This document shows, one piece after another, positions 38,828 to 48,137 of a stretch of 64,000 nucleotides of DNA. A program made the translations under genes and the position numbers. This stretch comes from Collinsella ureilytica. Its GTDB lineage: Bacteria > Actinomycetota > Coriobacteriia > Coriobacteriales > Coriobacteriaceae. The number at the start of each line of letters is the position of its first letter. Positions within the stretch are counted from its first letter, which is position 1. The DNA lies in contig NZ_JAIMFO010000004.1 in NCBI RefSeq assembly GCF_019795105.1, positions 434,001-498,000 on the forward strand, in the 5' to 3' direction. The notes under the pieces were generated by a model that was not told the DNA's origin, did no database searches, and was given only the letters and a program-made list of their open reading frames with translations.

Positions 38828-38880
38828 CACTCGCTTGCATAAGGATCCCATGGCGAAAGAACTCAGCATCGCCTTTGGGT

Positions 38881-40020
38881 TTAGATAAGCTGTTGCACGA
38901 AACGCTTGAGCCGCACAAGGCCCTCACGGAGATCGTCATCAGATACGCAGTATGACAATCGAATAAAGCCCTCAGCTCCAAAGCACGTGCCCGGCACCAC
39001 TGCCACACCTGCCTCACGAATTGCCCGCTCACAGAAGTCTTCTGAAACAAGCCCTGTCTTCTGAATGCTTGGAAACGCATAAAAGGCTCCATCGGGAACC
39101 ACTACCGGCAAGCCCATCGCTTTCAGCTCACACAAAACGAGTTCACGCCGCCTTCGATACACATCAAGTATCGGTGCTGGATCTACAGCAAGCGCGCGCT
39201 GGGCGGCTGGCATCAAAAATGCAGGCACTGAACTCACCAGATACTGGTGAGCCTTGGCAATTTCAACCGATACATCCTCTTTTGCTCCAACCCAACCCAA
39301 GCGCCAGCCCGTCATAGCCCAAGGCTTTGAAAAGCTCTCCACCACAATGAGCTGCTCGGCCAGGCTGGCATGGCGCACAGCCATTCGCTCAAAGCACGAG
39401 GTATAGACCAAACGATAATAGACATCATCGCACACCACATAAATCCCAGTTTGGGCAGCTACGCGCCTTATCGCATCCAGAGAGGCAGCGTTGAGCGCAC
39501 AGCCCGTTGGATTATTAGGTGAGGTTATCACGATCGCTTTTGTGCGCGAGCTCACCACCTGTGCAAGTGCTGCTTCGCTGATCTGAAAACCTGAAGCGCA
39601 TGTATCCAGAAACACCGGCTGCGCATGGCAGGCTGTCACGATGGACTCATAGAGCCCAAATGCCGGAAGCGGAATAATGACTTCATCTCCAGGATCGAGC
39701 AAAGCTAAAAAAGTTGCAGATAAGGCCTCGGTTGCTCCCGCAGTAACAATAATTTCTTGCGGAGAAAAGGCTACGCCTGATGCCGCCATGAATCGAGCAA
39801 TGTCCTCCCGAAGGTGAGCGGTGCCATTATTGGGAGGATAGTGGGTTTCACCCCGATCAAGCGCATGACTTACCTCTTCGCAGATTTCCTTCGGCGTGTC
39901 GAACTCGGGCTCGCCTAGCGCAAGGGCAATACAACCGGGATGCTGTTGCGATAGTGCATGAATGCGGCGGATACCACTTGGCTGCAAGCGTGCAAGGCGG
40001 CTATTGGTTGGTCGGCGCAT
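38881..40020 (-). CDS. Class I/II pyridoxal-phosphate aminotransferase
   Basis: 379 residues of the fold type I aspartate aminotransferase family (PatA/AspC-like). The phosphate-binding and substrate-binding segments are ALGEPEFDTP, TAGATEALSATFLALLDPGDE, SPNNPTG (Asn) and DDVYYRLVY. The PLP lysine is in ESFSKPWAMTGWRLGW, and RLSYCV carries the carboxylate-binding arginine. The ATG at 40020 has GGGAGGG 4 nt upstream; the open frame extending some 70 codons further lies in repetitive sequence and is rejected. Amino acid specificity cannot be assigned. It diverges from the flavoprotein-like gene. Confidence 0.9.
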   Translation of the reverse strand: MRRPTNSRLARLQPSGIRRIHALSQQHPGCIALALGEPEFDTPKEICEEVSHALDRGETHYPPNNGTAHLREDIARFMAASGVAFSPQEIIVTAGATEALSATFLALLDPGDEVIIPLPAFGLYESIVTACHAQPVFLDTCASGFQISEAALAQVVSSRTKAIVITSPNNPTGCALNAASLDAIRRVAAQTGIYVVCDDVYYRLVYTSCFERMAVRHASLAEQLIVVESFSKPWAMTGWRLGWVGAKEDVSVEIAKAHQYLVSSVPAFLMPAAQRALAVDPAPILDVYRRRRELVLCELKAMGLPVVVPDGAFYAFPSIQKTGLVSEDFCERAIREAGVAVVPGTCFGAEGFIRLSYCVSDDDLREGLVRLKRFVQQLI

Positions 40021-40168
40021 GAAACCCTCCCGTGACGTGTTGAGAACTAGCATAGACTGCCACACCAGATATGGACAGATCGCGAGCAGCTCGTAACACG
40101 CCTGGTACGAAATGCAACAGATCGTGAGGGATGCAACACCATGAAGCCTGCTGATCTGAAAAGCCTGT

Positions 40169-40236
40169 TTGATCTGCAGGTATGCTTGGCTCGCAGACGT
40201 GCTTGATCTGCCAGCCTGCTTGGCTCGCAAGTCTGT
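40169..40236. repeat. Tandem imperfect 34-bp repeat
   Basis: Two adjacent 34-bp units, 40169-40202 and 40203-40236, about 75% identical and sharing TTGATCTGC and TGCTTGGCTCGCA. Degenerate fragments (GCCTGCTGATCTG, GCTTGGTCTGCA) flank them between 40145 and 40285. They fill the 353-bp space between the divergent aminotransferase and flavoprotein-like genes. No known element was recognised. Confidence 0.6.
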
Positions 40237-40373
40237 GTGACATGATGAGCCATGCGACGTGCTGAGGCTGCTTGGTCTGCAATCTTGCTCAAAAGAGACA
40301 GCGACTTATTAAACAAGTCTCGCCCAAGACGGTGCCTTCTGTCATGCTGGTTTTACAGAAAGGAGGACCGCAG

Positions 40374-41426
40374 ATGCCTCTGAAGAAAAAAGATGCCACT
40401 GAAGCTAGCCCGGCGCACACAGCTGCTCTGTCAGAGCAACCCCATCGCGGCTCCCACGCTCGCTCCAGCGCTTGCACCAGCGCTCGCCCCAACGCTTGCA
40501 CCAGCGATCGTGAGGCAGCTCCTCAGATGCCAGTCGGACAAGCAGCTCCGCGCATCAGACCGCATATTCCAACAACAATTGGACTCATAAATGCAGATGC
40601 AGCTGGGCATCAGGCACCTTCTCAGATCCTCATCCATGACTTTGCTGCAGCTCTGCTTGCATATAACGCAGCCTCGGCAGCAGGAATAGAAGGTCTCGAT
40701 ACGGCTCCGGCACTCCCCTACTTTCATATACCTGCTGCCACATTACCAGCAACGTACGGTACCAGTCACACGACCCAAGACTCGAGCAATGCATCAGCAG
40801 GACAGGATACCCTCGATACCCTTGCCACCTGCGATGCTCTTGTTCTGGCATTTGATGCGACGTCTGGACACGCACCCAAAGGCCTCATGCAACTCATTGA
40901 GAACGTATGCGCTATCAGAATGAATGGCAGTACGGGTGCGGCTCAAAAGAGCACCTTGCCGACCAGCTCACAAGCCTTGGTAGGAAACGAGCACCATGCC
41001 ATACGCCATGCTATGCATAGGATTCGAATCTATGCTATAGCGCGCGTTGATGGACTGGACTCCCGCCCTGCATACCAGGCATTTTGTGAGATCAAACATG
41101 CCTTCGAACACATGCAAGAACCTACGCGTGAAGCTGCAGGAGCCATATGGTGCGGAGGCCTTGCCATTGCAGGCGGAGACCTCATCACGCCGCTCAGAAA
41201 AAGTCCTCGCATGGGCATGCTGTTGCGTAAGCGCTCAGGAGCTATGGATCGTCTCGTTGCAGCCGTGAGAAGTGGAAGAACAGTAGAAGACGCCGCTCAT
41301 GCCTTTGGGTCAACCTCCACCCACGCCAAAGCTGCTGGAGAAGGCATCGTCTATGCACCTGCTCCTTTGCCTCCCTGGGTCTATCCTCTGTACAAAAAAT
41401 ATCTTCAGCCTCAAAAGGAGTACTAG
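40374..41426 (+). CDS. Flavodoxin-fold (NADPH-FMN reductase-like) hypothetical protein
   Basis: 350 residues. The first 65 are low complexity (Ala/Ser/Thr/Arg/His) and encoded by short DNA repeats (ACGCTTGCACCAGCG twice). A core follows that resembles flavodoxin-like reductases: a strand-turn TCDALVLAFDATSGHAPKGLMQLIEN, and a GAIWCGGLAIAGGDLI segment near residue 265. The ATG at 40374 has AAAGGAGG 7 nt upstream. It precedes the kinase gene by only 3 bp, so the two are probably an operon. The flavin-binding loop is not clear, so the fold assignment is tentative and no substrate can be given. Confidence 0.55.
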   Translation: MPLKKKDATEASPAHTAALSEQPHRGSHARSSACTSARPNACTSDREAAPQMPVGQAAPRIRPHIPTTIGLINADAAGHQAPSQILIHDFAAALLAYNAASAAGIEGLDTAPALPYFHIPAATLPATYGTSHTTQDSSNASAGQDTLDTLATCDALVLAFDATSGHAPKGLMQLIENVCAIRMNGSTGAAQKSTLPTSSQALVGNEHHAIRHAMHRIRIYAIARVDGLDSRPAYQAFCEIKHAFEHMQEPTREAAGAIWCGGLAIAGGDLITPLRKSPRMGMLLRKRSGAMDRLVAAVRSGRTVEDAAHAFGSTSTHAKAAGEGIVYAPAPLPPWVYPLYKKYLQPQKEY

Positions 41427-41429
41427 CAC

Positions 41430-42416
41430 ATGCTAATACTGGGAATCGATGGTGGAGGTACTAAAACCTCATGCACGCTCTTTGAAATAGATAGCGATCT
41501 GAGCGGAAATACGACATCGGATACGCGCTACATGCCCAAAGACGATGCATCTCTTGCCAACAGTCTCGCGCCCCGAGCCTTGGGTTCCTTACGACTTCCA
41601 ACCTGTCACTGGGCGCAAGCAGGAACCGAAGGCATGCAAGACGTGCTTTCAAAAGCTATTGCGTGGGCAGATGAACGAGCGGGTGCAGCTTCCTTTGGCA
41701 TCGCATATGGAATCTGCGGCTACGGTGAGGGCGCAGAAATATCCCAAACCATCGAAGCAGTCTGCCGCACAGTGGCAGGTGGACGCGAGCATCTCATTGT
41801 GAATGACGTTGAGGCTGCTTGGGCAGGTAGTCTCGCCCTGCAAGACGGCATTGTCATCATCGCTGGTACCGGCTCAATTGCCTTTGGCTCGCGCCACGGC
41901 CAGCAGATGCGATGTGGCGGCTGGGATTATCTTTTAGGGGATGAGGGCAGCGGAGGCTGGATGGGAAAAGAGCTCCTTTATGCCTTTACTCGCCAAGCTG
42001 ATGGCCGCCGCCCCAAAGGTCCACTTTTTGATCTCGTTACGCAAAAACTCAGCTTAGATGATCCCTTTGACCTGATTAGCTTTGCGCATGAGCACTTTGG
42101 TAGTCGAGCAACAATCTCCGCGCTCAGCCCACTGGTTACTGAAGCAGCAAAAGCAGGAGATCTTGACGCACTCGAGATTTTTGCCACAGCTGCCCAGCAA
42201 GAGGCTGAACTTGTGAGCACCATCGCAACGAACCTCTTCCAGTCAGAGGATGGCACCATTCCGGTGAGCTATGTGGGCGGCACCTTCGCTGCAGGATCTC
42301 TCGTTCTCGATCCACTGGCAGAAGCCCTGCCCCGCCAATGTGTGCTGACTCAGCCACTGTTTGGGCCTGAAGCAGGTGCCGCCCTCTTACTCGCTACCCA
42401 GGTGGGGCTCATCTAA
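41430..42416 (+). CDS. N-acetylglucosamine kinase-like protein (BadF/BadG/BcrA/BcrD ATPase family)
   Basis: A 328-residue sugar-kinase/actin-fold ATPase. The phosphate-1 loop is GIDGGGTKTSCTLFE (5-19) and phosphate-2 is IVIIAGTGSIAFG (about 146-158), followed by GGWDYLLGDEGSGGWMGKELL, which is characteristic of eukaryote-type NagK and bacterial relatives. It probably phosphorylates N-acetylglucosamine or another amino sugar released from the wall; the substrate is inferred. The start ATG at 41430 has AAAGGAG that overlaps the preceding stop, and translation is probably coupled. It is convergent with the glutaredoxin gene, separated by only 12 bp. Confidence 0.82.
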   Translation: MLILGIDGGGTKTSCTLFEIDSDLSGNTTSDTRYMPKDDASLANSLAPRALGSLRLPTCHWAQAGTEGMQDVLSKAIAWADERAGAASFGIAYGICGYGEGAEISQTIEAVCRTVAGGREHLIVNDVEAAWAGSLALQDGIVIIAGTGSIAFGSRHGQQMRCGGWDYLLGDEGSGGWMGKELLYAFTRQADGRRPKGPLFDLVTQKLSLDDPFDLISFAHEHFGSRATISALSPLVTEAAKAGDLDALEIFATAAQQEAELVSTIATNLFQSEDGTIPVSYVGGTFAAGSLVLDPLAEALPRQCVLTQPLFGPEAGAALLLATQVGLI

Positions 42417-42428
42417 AAGCTTGTAGGC

Positions 42429-42668
42429 TTAGGCAAATGTCTTAGCGAGGTAGGCAATAATGTCATCCGACTCATACATTGGCTTGCCATCAATAAAGAG
42501 GCAGGGTACCTGAGCCTTGCCGCCAACCCGCTCAAGCTCAGCGCGAGCCTCCTCGTCATTGGTGAGGTCTTTCAGCTCAAGCTCAATGCCCTTGCTTTCC
42601 ATATAGGTAAGCACCTTGCGGCAAAATGGGCACATAGGGCGATAGTACAGTACATGTGATGTAGCCAT
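42429..42668 (-). CDS. Glutaredoxin-family protein
   Basis: 79 residues of the thioredoxin fold. The redox motif CPFC is at about 13-16, the cis-proline segment is QVPCLFIDG and the C-terminal helix DDIIAYLAKTF. It resembles the NrdH/GrxC-like group with an N-terminal HVLYYRP strand. The ATG at 42668 is preferred: AGGAG lies 6 nt upstream, while an ATG two codons earlier touches the site. Reducing partner and targets are unknown. Single gene. Confidence 0.9.
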   Translation of the reverse strand: MATSHVLYYRPMCPFCRKVLTYMESKGIELELKDLTNDEEARAELERVGGKAQVPCLFIDGKPMYESDDIIAYLAKTFA

Positions 42669-42825
42669 GGTCATCTCCTAAAGGTTTGGCTCCGCAGAAG
42701 CGGCGATCACAGACTCCTATACCCGCCGAGCCAAAGAACCAACCCTCATTGCATGTACGGCCTGCACCCATGAGCGCGAACTTGCACAAACCATGCATCA
42801 GCCACGGCACATCAAGTACGCCGCA

Positions 42826-43113
42826 CTAGTGGTTACCGACACGCGAGAGCAGATAGATCACGCCAAAGCAGAGGGCCGCCATGACTACCAACGTGAACAA
42901 GCAACCCAAGGCTCCTTTTACCGAGCCTGGAAACCCGTGCTTGCTCGCAGGAGTAACCTGGGCATATGGACTCTTAATATGAATTGAGCGGTTGAACGTA
43001 TCGTGAGCTCCCTCAGCATACACCGGCTCAAGCACTGCCTGGCCTGCTGTAGCGTATGCAAGTTTGTTTGTACCTGCTCCACCTACCAGCTGCTCTTTCA
43101 ACATGTCGAACAC
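42826..43113 (-). CDS. Small hypothetical protein with one C-terminal membrane helix
   Basis: A 95-residue protein, not recognised. The N-terminal 65 residues are polar, with Gly/Ala and no cysteine. A helix of about 20 residues (GCLFTLVVMAALCFGVIYLL) lies near the end, so the bulk probably faces the cytoplasm. The frame starts with GTG at 43113 behind AAGGGCG; an ATG three codons later is equally possible. It stands alone between the glutaredoxin and DAHP synthase genes. Codon and amino acid composition look protein-like. Confidence 0.5.
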   Translation of the reverse strand: MFDMLKEQLVGGAGTNKLAYATAGQAVLEPVYAEGAHDTFNRSIHIKSPYAQVTPASKHGFPGSVKGALGCLFTLVVMAALCFGVIYLLSRVGNH

Positions 43114-43433
43114 CGCCCTTCTCGCGCACCTCTTTCACCTTCTATTCTTCTCAATACGCATGAGCGGTGCCATCGATCTGGCTTACACCTGCCTTGCAGT
43201 CCTGTCACATAGAGCAACCCGTAATAGAGCACTCCGTAGGATATGAGCAATCAGCAGGTAGGGCGCAAAGTCGGGATGTCAAGAGAAAGCACCACGAAGG
43301 GTGAGCGAAAGAAGAGATATACCAGCGGGCAAAGAAGCTCCGCGCGAGAACCTCCCGCAAGGGCGGGTAAAAAGAAAGATATACCAGCCTGTTCAAGCGA
43401 CCGCATCGAGCGCGCAAGGCTAAACTGCAAGCG
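43114..43433. other. Intergenic region with a repeated 12-mer
   Basis: 320 bp. AGATATACCAGC occurs at 43315-43326 and 43377-43388 in similar purine-rich surroundings, and a short CCCGC-AAGG-GCGGG hairpin lies near 43352-43368 without a T-run in either direction. I see no gene; part may be the 3' region of the DAHP synthase transcript. Confidence 0.4.
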
Positions 43434-44465
43434 TTATAAACGATCTGCCATCTCAAGCACTAAGCGTTCCGTACGCTCCCAGCCAAGGCACGCATCGGTG
43501 ATGGATTGACCATAGGTGCCCCCATCTACCGGCTGGTTACCATCAATCAGATAAGACTCGATCATGAAGCCACGCACGAGTCGTGCAATCTCGCGGCTCC
43601 GCTGGCAGGAATCCACAATCTCGTGGCAGATCCTCATCTGCTCCAAGGGGCGCTTGCCCGAATTATCGTGATTGCAATCAATAATTGCCGCTGGATGTAA
43701 GAAATCAGCCTCGGTATACACAGCCACCAAACGCTCAATTGACTCATAGTGATAGTTCGGGTAGTTCGTTCCATCAGGCCCAATGAAGCCTCGCAGCACG
43801 GCATGGGCAAGCGGATTGCCCTGAGTCTCTACTTCCCAATTTCTAAATATGAAGGTTTGTGGGGCTTGTGCTGCCAAAATTGAGTTGAGCATCACACCCA
43901 TGGAGCCGCCGGTAGGATTTTTCATGCCTACTGGACACGGAACACCTGAAGCCACCAAGCGATGCTCCTGATTTTCAACTGAACGCGCACCGACCGCGAT
44001 ATAGCTCAAAAGGTCAATAAGATACTGATAATTTGCCGGATACAGCATCTCATCTGCAGTAAACATGCCCGTCTCGGTAATCACACGCAGATGCATCCGG
44101 CGGATTGCCTTAACCCCTTCCAAAAGATCAGGAGCAGCTGAAGGATTGGGATTATGTAACAACCCCTTATAGCCCGTACCGCGCGTACGTGGCTTATTGG
44201 TGTACACACGCGGAATCACAATAAAGCGATCAGACACCCGCTCAGACAAAGCTGCAAGCCGGTGCATATAGTCAAGAACTGAATCTTCCCGATCAGCAGA
44301 GCAGGGGCCGATAATCAAGAGACGACGTGCCGGATCTTGCCCTGAGAGTACGGCGGCAACCTCAGCATCAAAGGCTTCTTTTTTCTGAGCAAAACCCTCA
44401 GGAAGGGGCATCTCCTGTCGAATATCTCGAGGAATGGGGAGCAGCCGCTTGAACGTCATCGCCAT
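43434..44465 (-). CDS. aroF: 3-deoxy-7-phosphoheptulonate synthase (class I DAHP synthase)
   Basis: 343 residues. First step of the shikimate pathway: condenses phosphoenolpyruvate and erythrose-4-phosphate. Type I-alpha (AroG/F/H) features include LLIIGPCSADRED, PRTRGTGYKGL (substrate-binding KPRTxxGYKG), VGARSVENQEHR, MKNPTGGSMGVMLNS, IDCNHDNSGKRP and GFMIESYL. The ATG at 44465 has GGAGG 5 nt upstream. Which aromatic amino acid inhibits it cannot be told, so aroF is used as a generic symbol. The 280-bp region upstream shows no T-box or tryptophan-rich leader peptide. Confidence 0.93.
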   Translation of the reverse strand: MAMTFKRLLPIPRDIRQEMPLPEGFAQKKEAFDAEVAAVLSGQDPARRLLIIGPCSADREDSVLDYMHRLAALSERVSDRFIVIPRVYTNKPRTRGTGYKGLLHNPNPSAAPDLLEGVKAIRRMHLRVITETGMFTADEMLYPANYQYLIDLLSYIAVGARSVENQEHRLVASGVPCPVGMKNPTGGSMGVMLNSILAAQAPQTFIFRNWEVETQGNPLAHAVLRGFIGPDGTNYPNYHYESIERLVAVYTEADFLHPAAIIDCNHDNSGKRPLEQMRICHEIVDSCQRSREIARLVRGFMIESYLIDGNQPVDGGTYGQSITDACLGWERTERLVLEMADRL

Positions 44466-44745
44466 GTGAGCCTCCAGCCCATAGGTGTCTGCATCTCAAT
44501 GGGCGTCATTATCACCCGGCTAAGACGCAAGAACAAGACCGCCGCGAGACCGTAACAATGCAAGCGGATCGTCAATGCACACAAGCCTGTAAGGCCTTCA
44601 CCAGGGTGGGCGATTATCGAAGCACGCACGGTCACACGACCGATACCATGCAAGATGCCCATCAGTGCAGATAACCAGCAGACGTATCGAGATTACATTG
44701 GCTCGCACACAACAGTAAGGCACAGACCTCTCAGTATGGCTCAGG

Positions 44746-45636
44746 CTACCAGCTCAACTTCTCGTAGCCATCCTCTGTGATCACCAGCTGTACCTCACGC
44801 TGGGCGGAGTCTGAACCATCTTTCGTGCGCACCGTCCACCCGTTGGGATCAGACGTATCAATGTGGTGCTCACCAGCATTTACCATCGGCTCAATCGTGA
44901 AGCAAAAGCCTGGTGTGAGCACAGGTCCGGTGCCCGCCGCACCAACAAAGCTCACAAAGGGATCCTCATGAAATTCCAAGCCAATACCGTGGCCACCAAA
45001 CTCACGCACCACGCTCATGCCCGACGCTTCCACATAGGTTTGAACAGCATGGGCAATATCACCGAGATGACCCCAAGGCTTTACTGCAGCTAGGCCCCGG
45101 CGAACTGACTCCTCAGTAACCTCAATCAAACGCGAGCGCTCAGCAGATATCTCGCCGATCGCAAACATTCGGGAGGAGTCTGAGAAGTAGCCATCCAGAA
45201 TGGTTGAGCAATCAACATTGATGATGTCTCCTTCGTGCAGCACCTCATCATCGGAGGGAATACCGTGGCACACCACCCCGTTCACCGATGTGCAGCAGCT
45301 TTTTGGAAAGCCCTGGTAGTGTAAGGGAGCAGGAACAGCACCACGGGAGACCGTCAGATCATGCACCCAACGATCAATATCGGCAGTTGTGCAGCCAACA
45401 CAAATCTTTTCTCCTACCAAGTCGAGCGCTGCCTTATTGACCTCAGCACTCCGTTTAATTCCCTCAATATCAGCGGGTGATTTGAGCAAAGCGCGTGGGA
45501 GAACATCCTCGCCCTGATCCCAAAGCTCTTGTAAGTGTGAATCAAAGGCAAGGTGGCACTTCTTATATTTTTTTCCGCTCCCACACCAACACACATCGTT
45601 TCTGCCGAGCTGCGGCTCACCGTCATACATAGACAT
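44746..45636 (-). CDS. map: Type I methionine aminopeptidase with N-terminal SEC-C zinc motif
   Basis: 296 residues. Removes the initiator methionine from new proteins. Residues 1-45 carry a SEC-C motif (NDVCWCGSGKKYKKCH), a zinc-binding module also found at the end of SecA, thought to help dock on ribosomes. The catalytic domain has the five metal ligands in INVDCSTILDGYFSDSSR (two Asp), GGHGIGLEFHEDP (His), TIEPM (Glu) and QREVQLVI (Glu). The ATG at 45636 has AAAGGA 8 nt upstream; an earlier in-frame start has none. Directly upstream is a duplicated 20-mer. Confidence 0.95.
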   Translation of the reverse strand: MSMYDGEPQLGRNDVCWCGSGKKYKKCHLAFDSHLQELWDQGEDVLPRALLKSPADIEGIKRSAEVNKAALDLVGEKICVGCTTADIDRWVHDLTVSRGAVPAPLHYQGFPKSCCTSVNGVVCHGIPSDDEVLHEGDIINVDCSTILDGYFSDSSRMFAIGEISAERSRLIEVTEESVRRGLAAVKPWGHLGDIAHAVQTYVEASGMSVVREFGGHGIGLEFHEDPFVSFVGAAGTGPVLTPGFCFTIEPMVNAGEHHIDTSDPNGWTVRTKDGSDSAQREVQLVITEDGYEKLSW

Positions 45637-45660
45637 CGAAACATCCTTTCTATCACCGCT

Positions 45661-45745
45661 ATTATGCAGCAAGCTCACAGATATATTCCGTGTAAGGCTT
45701 GCGCCCTGCGGTCTTGTTCATCTTTATTATGCAGCAAGCTGACAG
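45661..45745. repeat. Duplicated 20-mer upstream of map
   Basis: ATTATGCAGCAAGCT plus CACAG or GACAG occurs at 45661-45680 and 45726-45745, 65 bp apart in direct orientation, in the 351-bp divergent space between map and the CsbD-like gene. It could be a binding site for a shared regulator or a small duplication. Nothing else is clear between 45746 and 45987. Confidence 0.55.
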
Positions 45746-45987
45746 AAAAGTTACCTAAATCAAACATGAGAATAGTACGGAGGGCAGCTTTGAGAACATG
45801 ACCGTACTCATGACGGTAGAGTCTTGGATCTTCATTCAAAATCCCCGTGTTAGCTCTCATTTTCCTAGTTGATATGTGTCTGTTATATGTAATCGCTAAC
45901 ACCTGCACAAAATCAGACAATCAGGCCATGTTGCTCGGAAATAAGTAATTGCAAGGACATCAGTCCGAGTCTATTGAAGGAGGAATT

Positions 45988-46272
45988 ATGACTGACAACG
46001 GAATGCTTGATAAGGCCGCTGGTAAGGCTAAAGAGGTTGCAGGCGACGTCGCAGGTGACGGTAAGCTCAAGGGTGAAGGCCTGGTAGACCAGGTAGTGGG
46101 CAAGGCCAAAGAGGTTGCCACCAACGTTAAGGATGCCGCTGAGGACTTGGCTGAGGAGGCCGAGGGCGTAAAAGAGGCCGCAGCTGAGAAAATTGATGAG
46201 CTGGCAAAAGATGCCGAGGGCGCTGCTAAGGAGGTCGCTGACCGCGTAAAGCACGCCGTTGAGGGCAAGTAA
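45988..46272 (+). CDS. CsbD-like stress protein
   Basis: 94 residues of repeated, highly charged helical sequence with the motif KAAGKAKEVAGDV near the start and again VVGKAKEVATNV, as in CsbD/YjbJ proteins, extended by Glu/Ala-rich heptads. The family is induced by general stress in many bacteria, but its biochemical role is unknown. No cysteine, tryptophan or membrane segment is present. The ATG at 45988 has AAGGAGG 5 nt upstream. Single gene ending at the terminator shared with asnS. Confidence 0.85.
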   Translation: MTDNGMLDKAAGKAKEVAGDVAGDGKLKGEGLVDQVVGKAKEVATNVKDAAEDLAEEAEGVKEAAAEKIDELAKDAEGAAKEVADRVKHAVEGK

Positions 46273-46364
46273 GCTTTTCTCTCCTCAATGCATGGTGGGC
46301 ACTCTGCAATACGCCATGCATACTGCGCAGAGCGCCATGCGCGCGCAAAAGATCGCAGAGGGTC

Positions 46365-46397
46365 AAAGAGGGTCGCCAAGCATTTGCGACCCTCTTT
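46365..46397. terminator. Terminator between CsbD-like gene and asnS
   Basis: AAAGAGGGTCGC and GCGACCCTCTTT form a perfect 12-bp stem with a 9-nt loop, with T/A-rich ends on both strands; suitable for both convergent transcripts. Confidence 0.85.
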
Positions 46398-46435
46398 CTG
46401 TTCCCGTTCTTATACAAGCTGCGTATACAAGCTGC

Positions 46436-47839
46436 TTAGAACTCTACATTTCCAACGGTACGCGGATGAGGAATGACATCGCGAATATTTGAAACGCCCG
46501 TGAGATACATCACCAAACGCTCAAAGCCTAGGCCAAACCCAGCATGACGACAGCTGCCATACCGGCGAAGATCAAGATAGTGGCTATATTCTTGAGCGTC
46601 CATCTTAAGCTCTGCAATACGTGCCTCAAGCACGTCAAGGCGCTCCTCACGCTGTGAGCCACCGATAATCTCTCCAATGCCTGGCACTAAGCAGTCCATG
46701 GCAGCAACTGTTTTTCCACCCTCGTTCAAGCGCATATAGAAAGCCTTGATTGCTGCCGGGTAATCGGTCACAAAGGTTGGCTGGCGGAAATGTTCTTCGG
46801 TTAAAAAGCGCTCATGCTCGGTTTGCAGATCAATACCCCACGAAACCGGATAGTCAAAGTGATGCCCGGCCTCTACTGCCTGTTCAAGAATGGCAATTGC
46901 GTCGGTGTAGGTGATGCGCACAAAGGGCGAGCTTGCCACATGCTCAAGGCGCTCAAGCAGACCCTTATCTACAAAGCGCGCAAGCATCGCCAGCTCATCG
47001 GTGCAGGTATCCATAACGCGACGAATGACATATTTCAGCATGGCTTCTGCAAGATCCATATCGTCCGAAAGATCTGCAAAAGCAATCTCAGGCTCAATCA
47101 TCCAAAACTCTGCAGCGTGACGAGCGGTATTTGAATTCTCCGCTCGAAAGGTTGGTCCAAAGGTGTACACATCACCAAAGGCCAGAGCAAAGTTCTCGGC
47201 ATTCAGCTGGCCAGATACCGTAAGTGATGCCTTCTTCCCAAAGAAATCCTCACGGTAATCAATCGCTCCCGCCTCGGTGCGGGGCGGATTTGCCGGATCG
47301 ATCGTGGTTACATGAAACATCTCGCCCGCACCCTCAGCATCATTCGCAGTAATGATGGGCGTGTTCACATAAACAAAGCCTCGATCTTGGAAAAACGTAT
47401 GAATCGCCGCAGCAGCAACCGAGCGGATCCGAAACACTGCACGAAAAAGATTCGTGCGCGGACGCAGATGTTGCTGTGTACGCAAGAACTCAGGGGTTGC
47501 ACGCTTTTTTTGCAGGGGATAATCAGGTGCAGAAGCACCCTCCACAACAATCTGAGTTGCTGCGAGCTCAAAGGGCTGAGGCGCATCAGGCGTGAGCTTA
47601 ACCGTACCGGTCGCAATAAGGGCAGCTGATACATTTTGATGAGCAATCTCATCGTAGTTTGCCAGGTCATCTCGGTTCATTACGATTTGCAAATCGCGAA
47701 AACAGCTGCCGTCGTTTAAGGTCACAAATCCAAAGTTCTTCATGTCGCGAATGGATCGCACCCATCCTGCAACCGTTACAACCTGCCCCCCAAACTCCTC
47801 AGCATCTGCATAGAGCTGAGCAATCTTTGTACGATCCAT
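46436..47839 (-). CDS. asnS: Asparaginyl-tRNA synthetase
   Basis: 467 residues. Class IIb synthetase: an N-terminal OB-fold anticodon-binding domain ([20 protein letters not shown]), motif 2 [19 protein letters not shown] and motif 3 [15 protein letters not shown]. The segment [14 protein letters not shown] and the absence of an inserted GAD domain favour asparaginyl over bacterial aspartyl type. The ATG at 47839 has GAAAGG 7 nt upstream; upstream in-frame codons are rejected. Presence of asnS implies direct Asn-tRNA charging, though this does not rule out a GatCAB route. Confidence 0.95.
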   Translation of the reverse strand: MDRTKIAQLYADAEEFGGQVVTVAGWVRSIRDMKNFGFVTLNDGSCFRDLQIVMNRDDLANYDEIAHQNVSAALIATGTVKLTPDAPQPFELAATQIVVEGASAPDYPLQKKRATPEFLRTQQHLRPRTNLFRAVFRIRSVAAAAIHTFFQDRGFVYVNTPIITANDAEGAGEMFHVTTIDPANPPRTEAGAIDYREDFFGKKASLTVSGQLNAENFALAFGDVYTFGPTFRAENSNTARHAAEFWMIEPEIAFADLSDDMDLAEAMLKYVIRRVMDTCTDELAMLARFVDKGLLERLEHVASSPFVRITYTDAIAILEQAVEAGHHFDYPVSWGIDLQTEHERFLTEEHFRQPTFVTDYPAAIKAFYMRLNEGGKTVAAMDCLVPGIGEIIGGSQREERLDVLEARIAELKMDAQEYSHYLDLRRYGSCRHAGFGLGFERLVMYLTGVSNIRDVIPHPRTVGNVEF

Positions 47840-48137
47840 GACCTGGCCTTTCTTTGAGCTATATGCCTTCGTGCAACTGCGAACACGTTTTGTACGCAGC
47901 GCAAGGTATTTCCGCTGCATATGATAACAGGGCGTGGGGCTATGCGGGCACGTGTGTATAGGCTCGCCGCCCGGAGTGCAGTTCACTCTCTTATATTTTC
48001 ATTTCATCGCGCTGAAAAATCACACTACCAAGCATCTAAGCTGCATGAACGCAGTATATCCTGCGCTTCATGTCCGCGTAGCCGTCTATACTCAAGCCAT
48101 GCTCAAACATGAGCTTAACCTTAAGGAGGAGGTAGCC

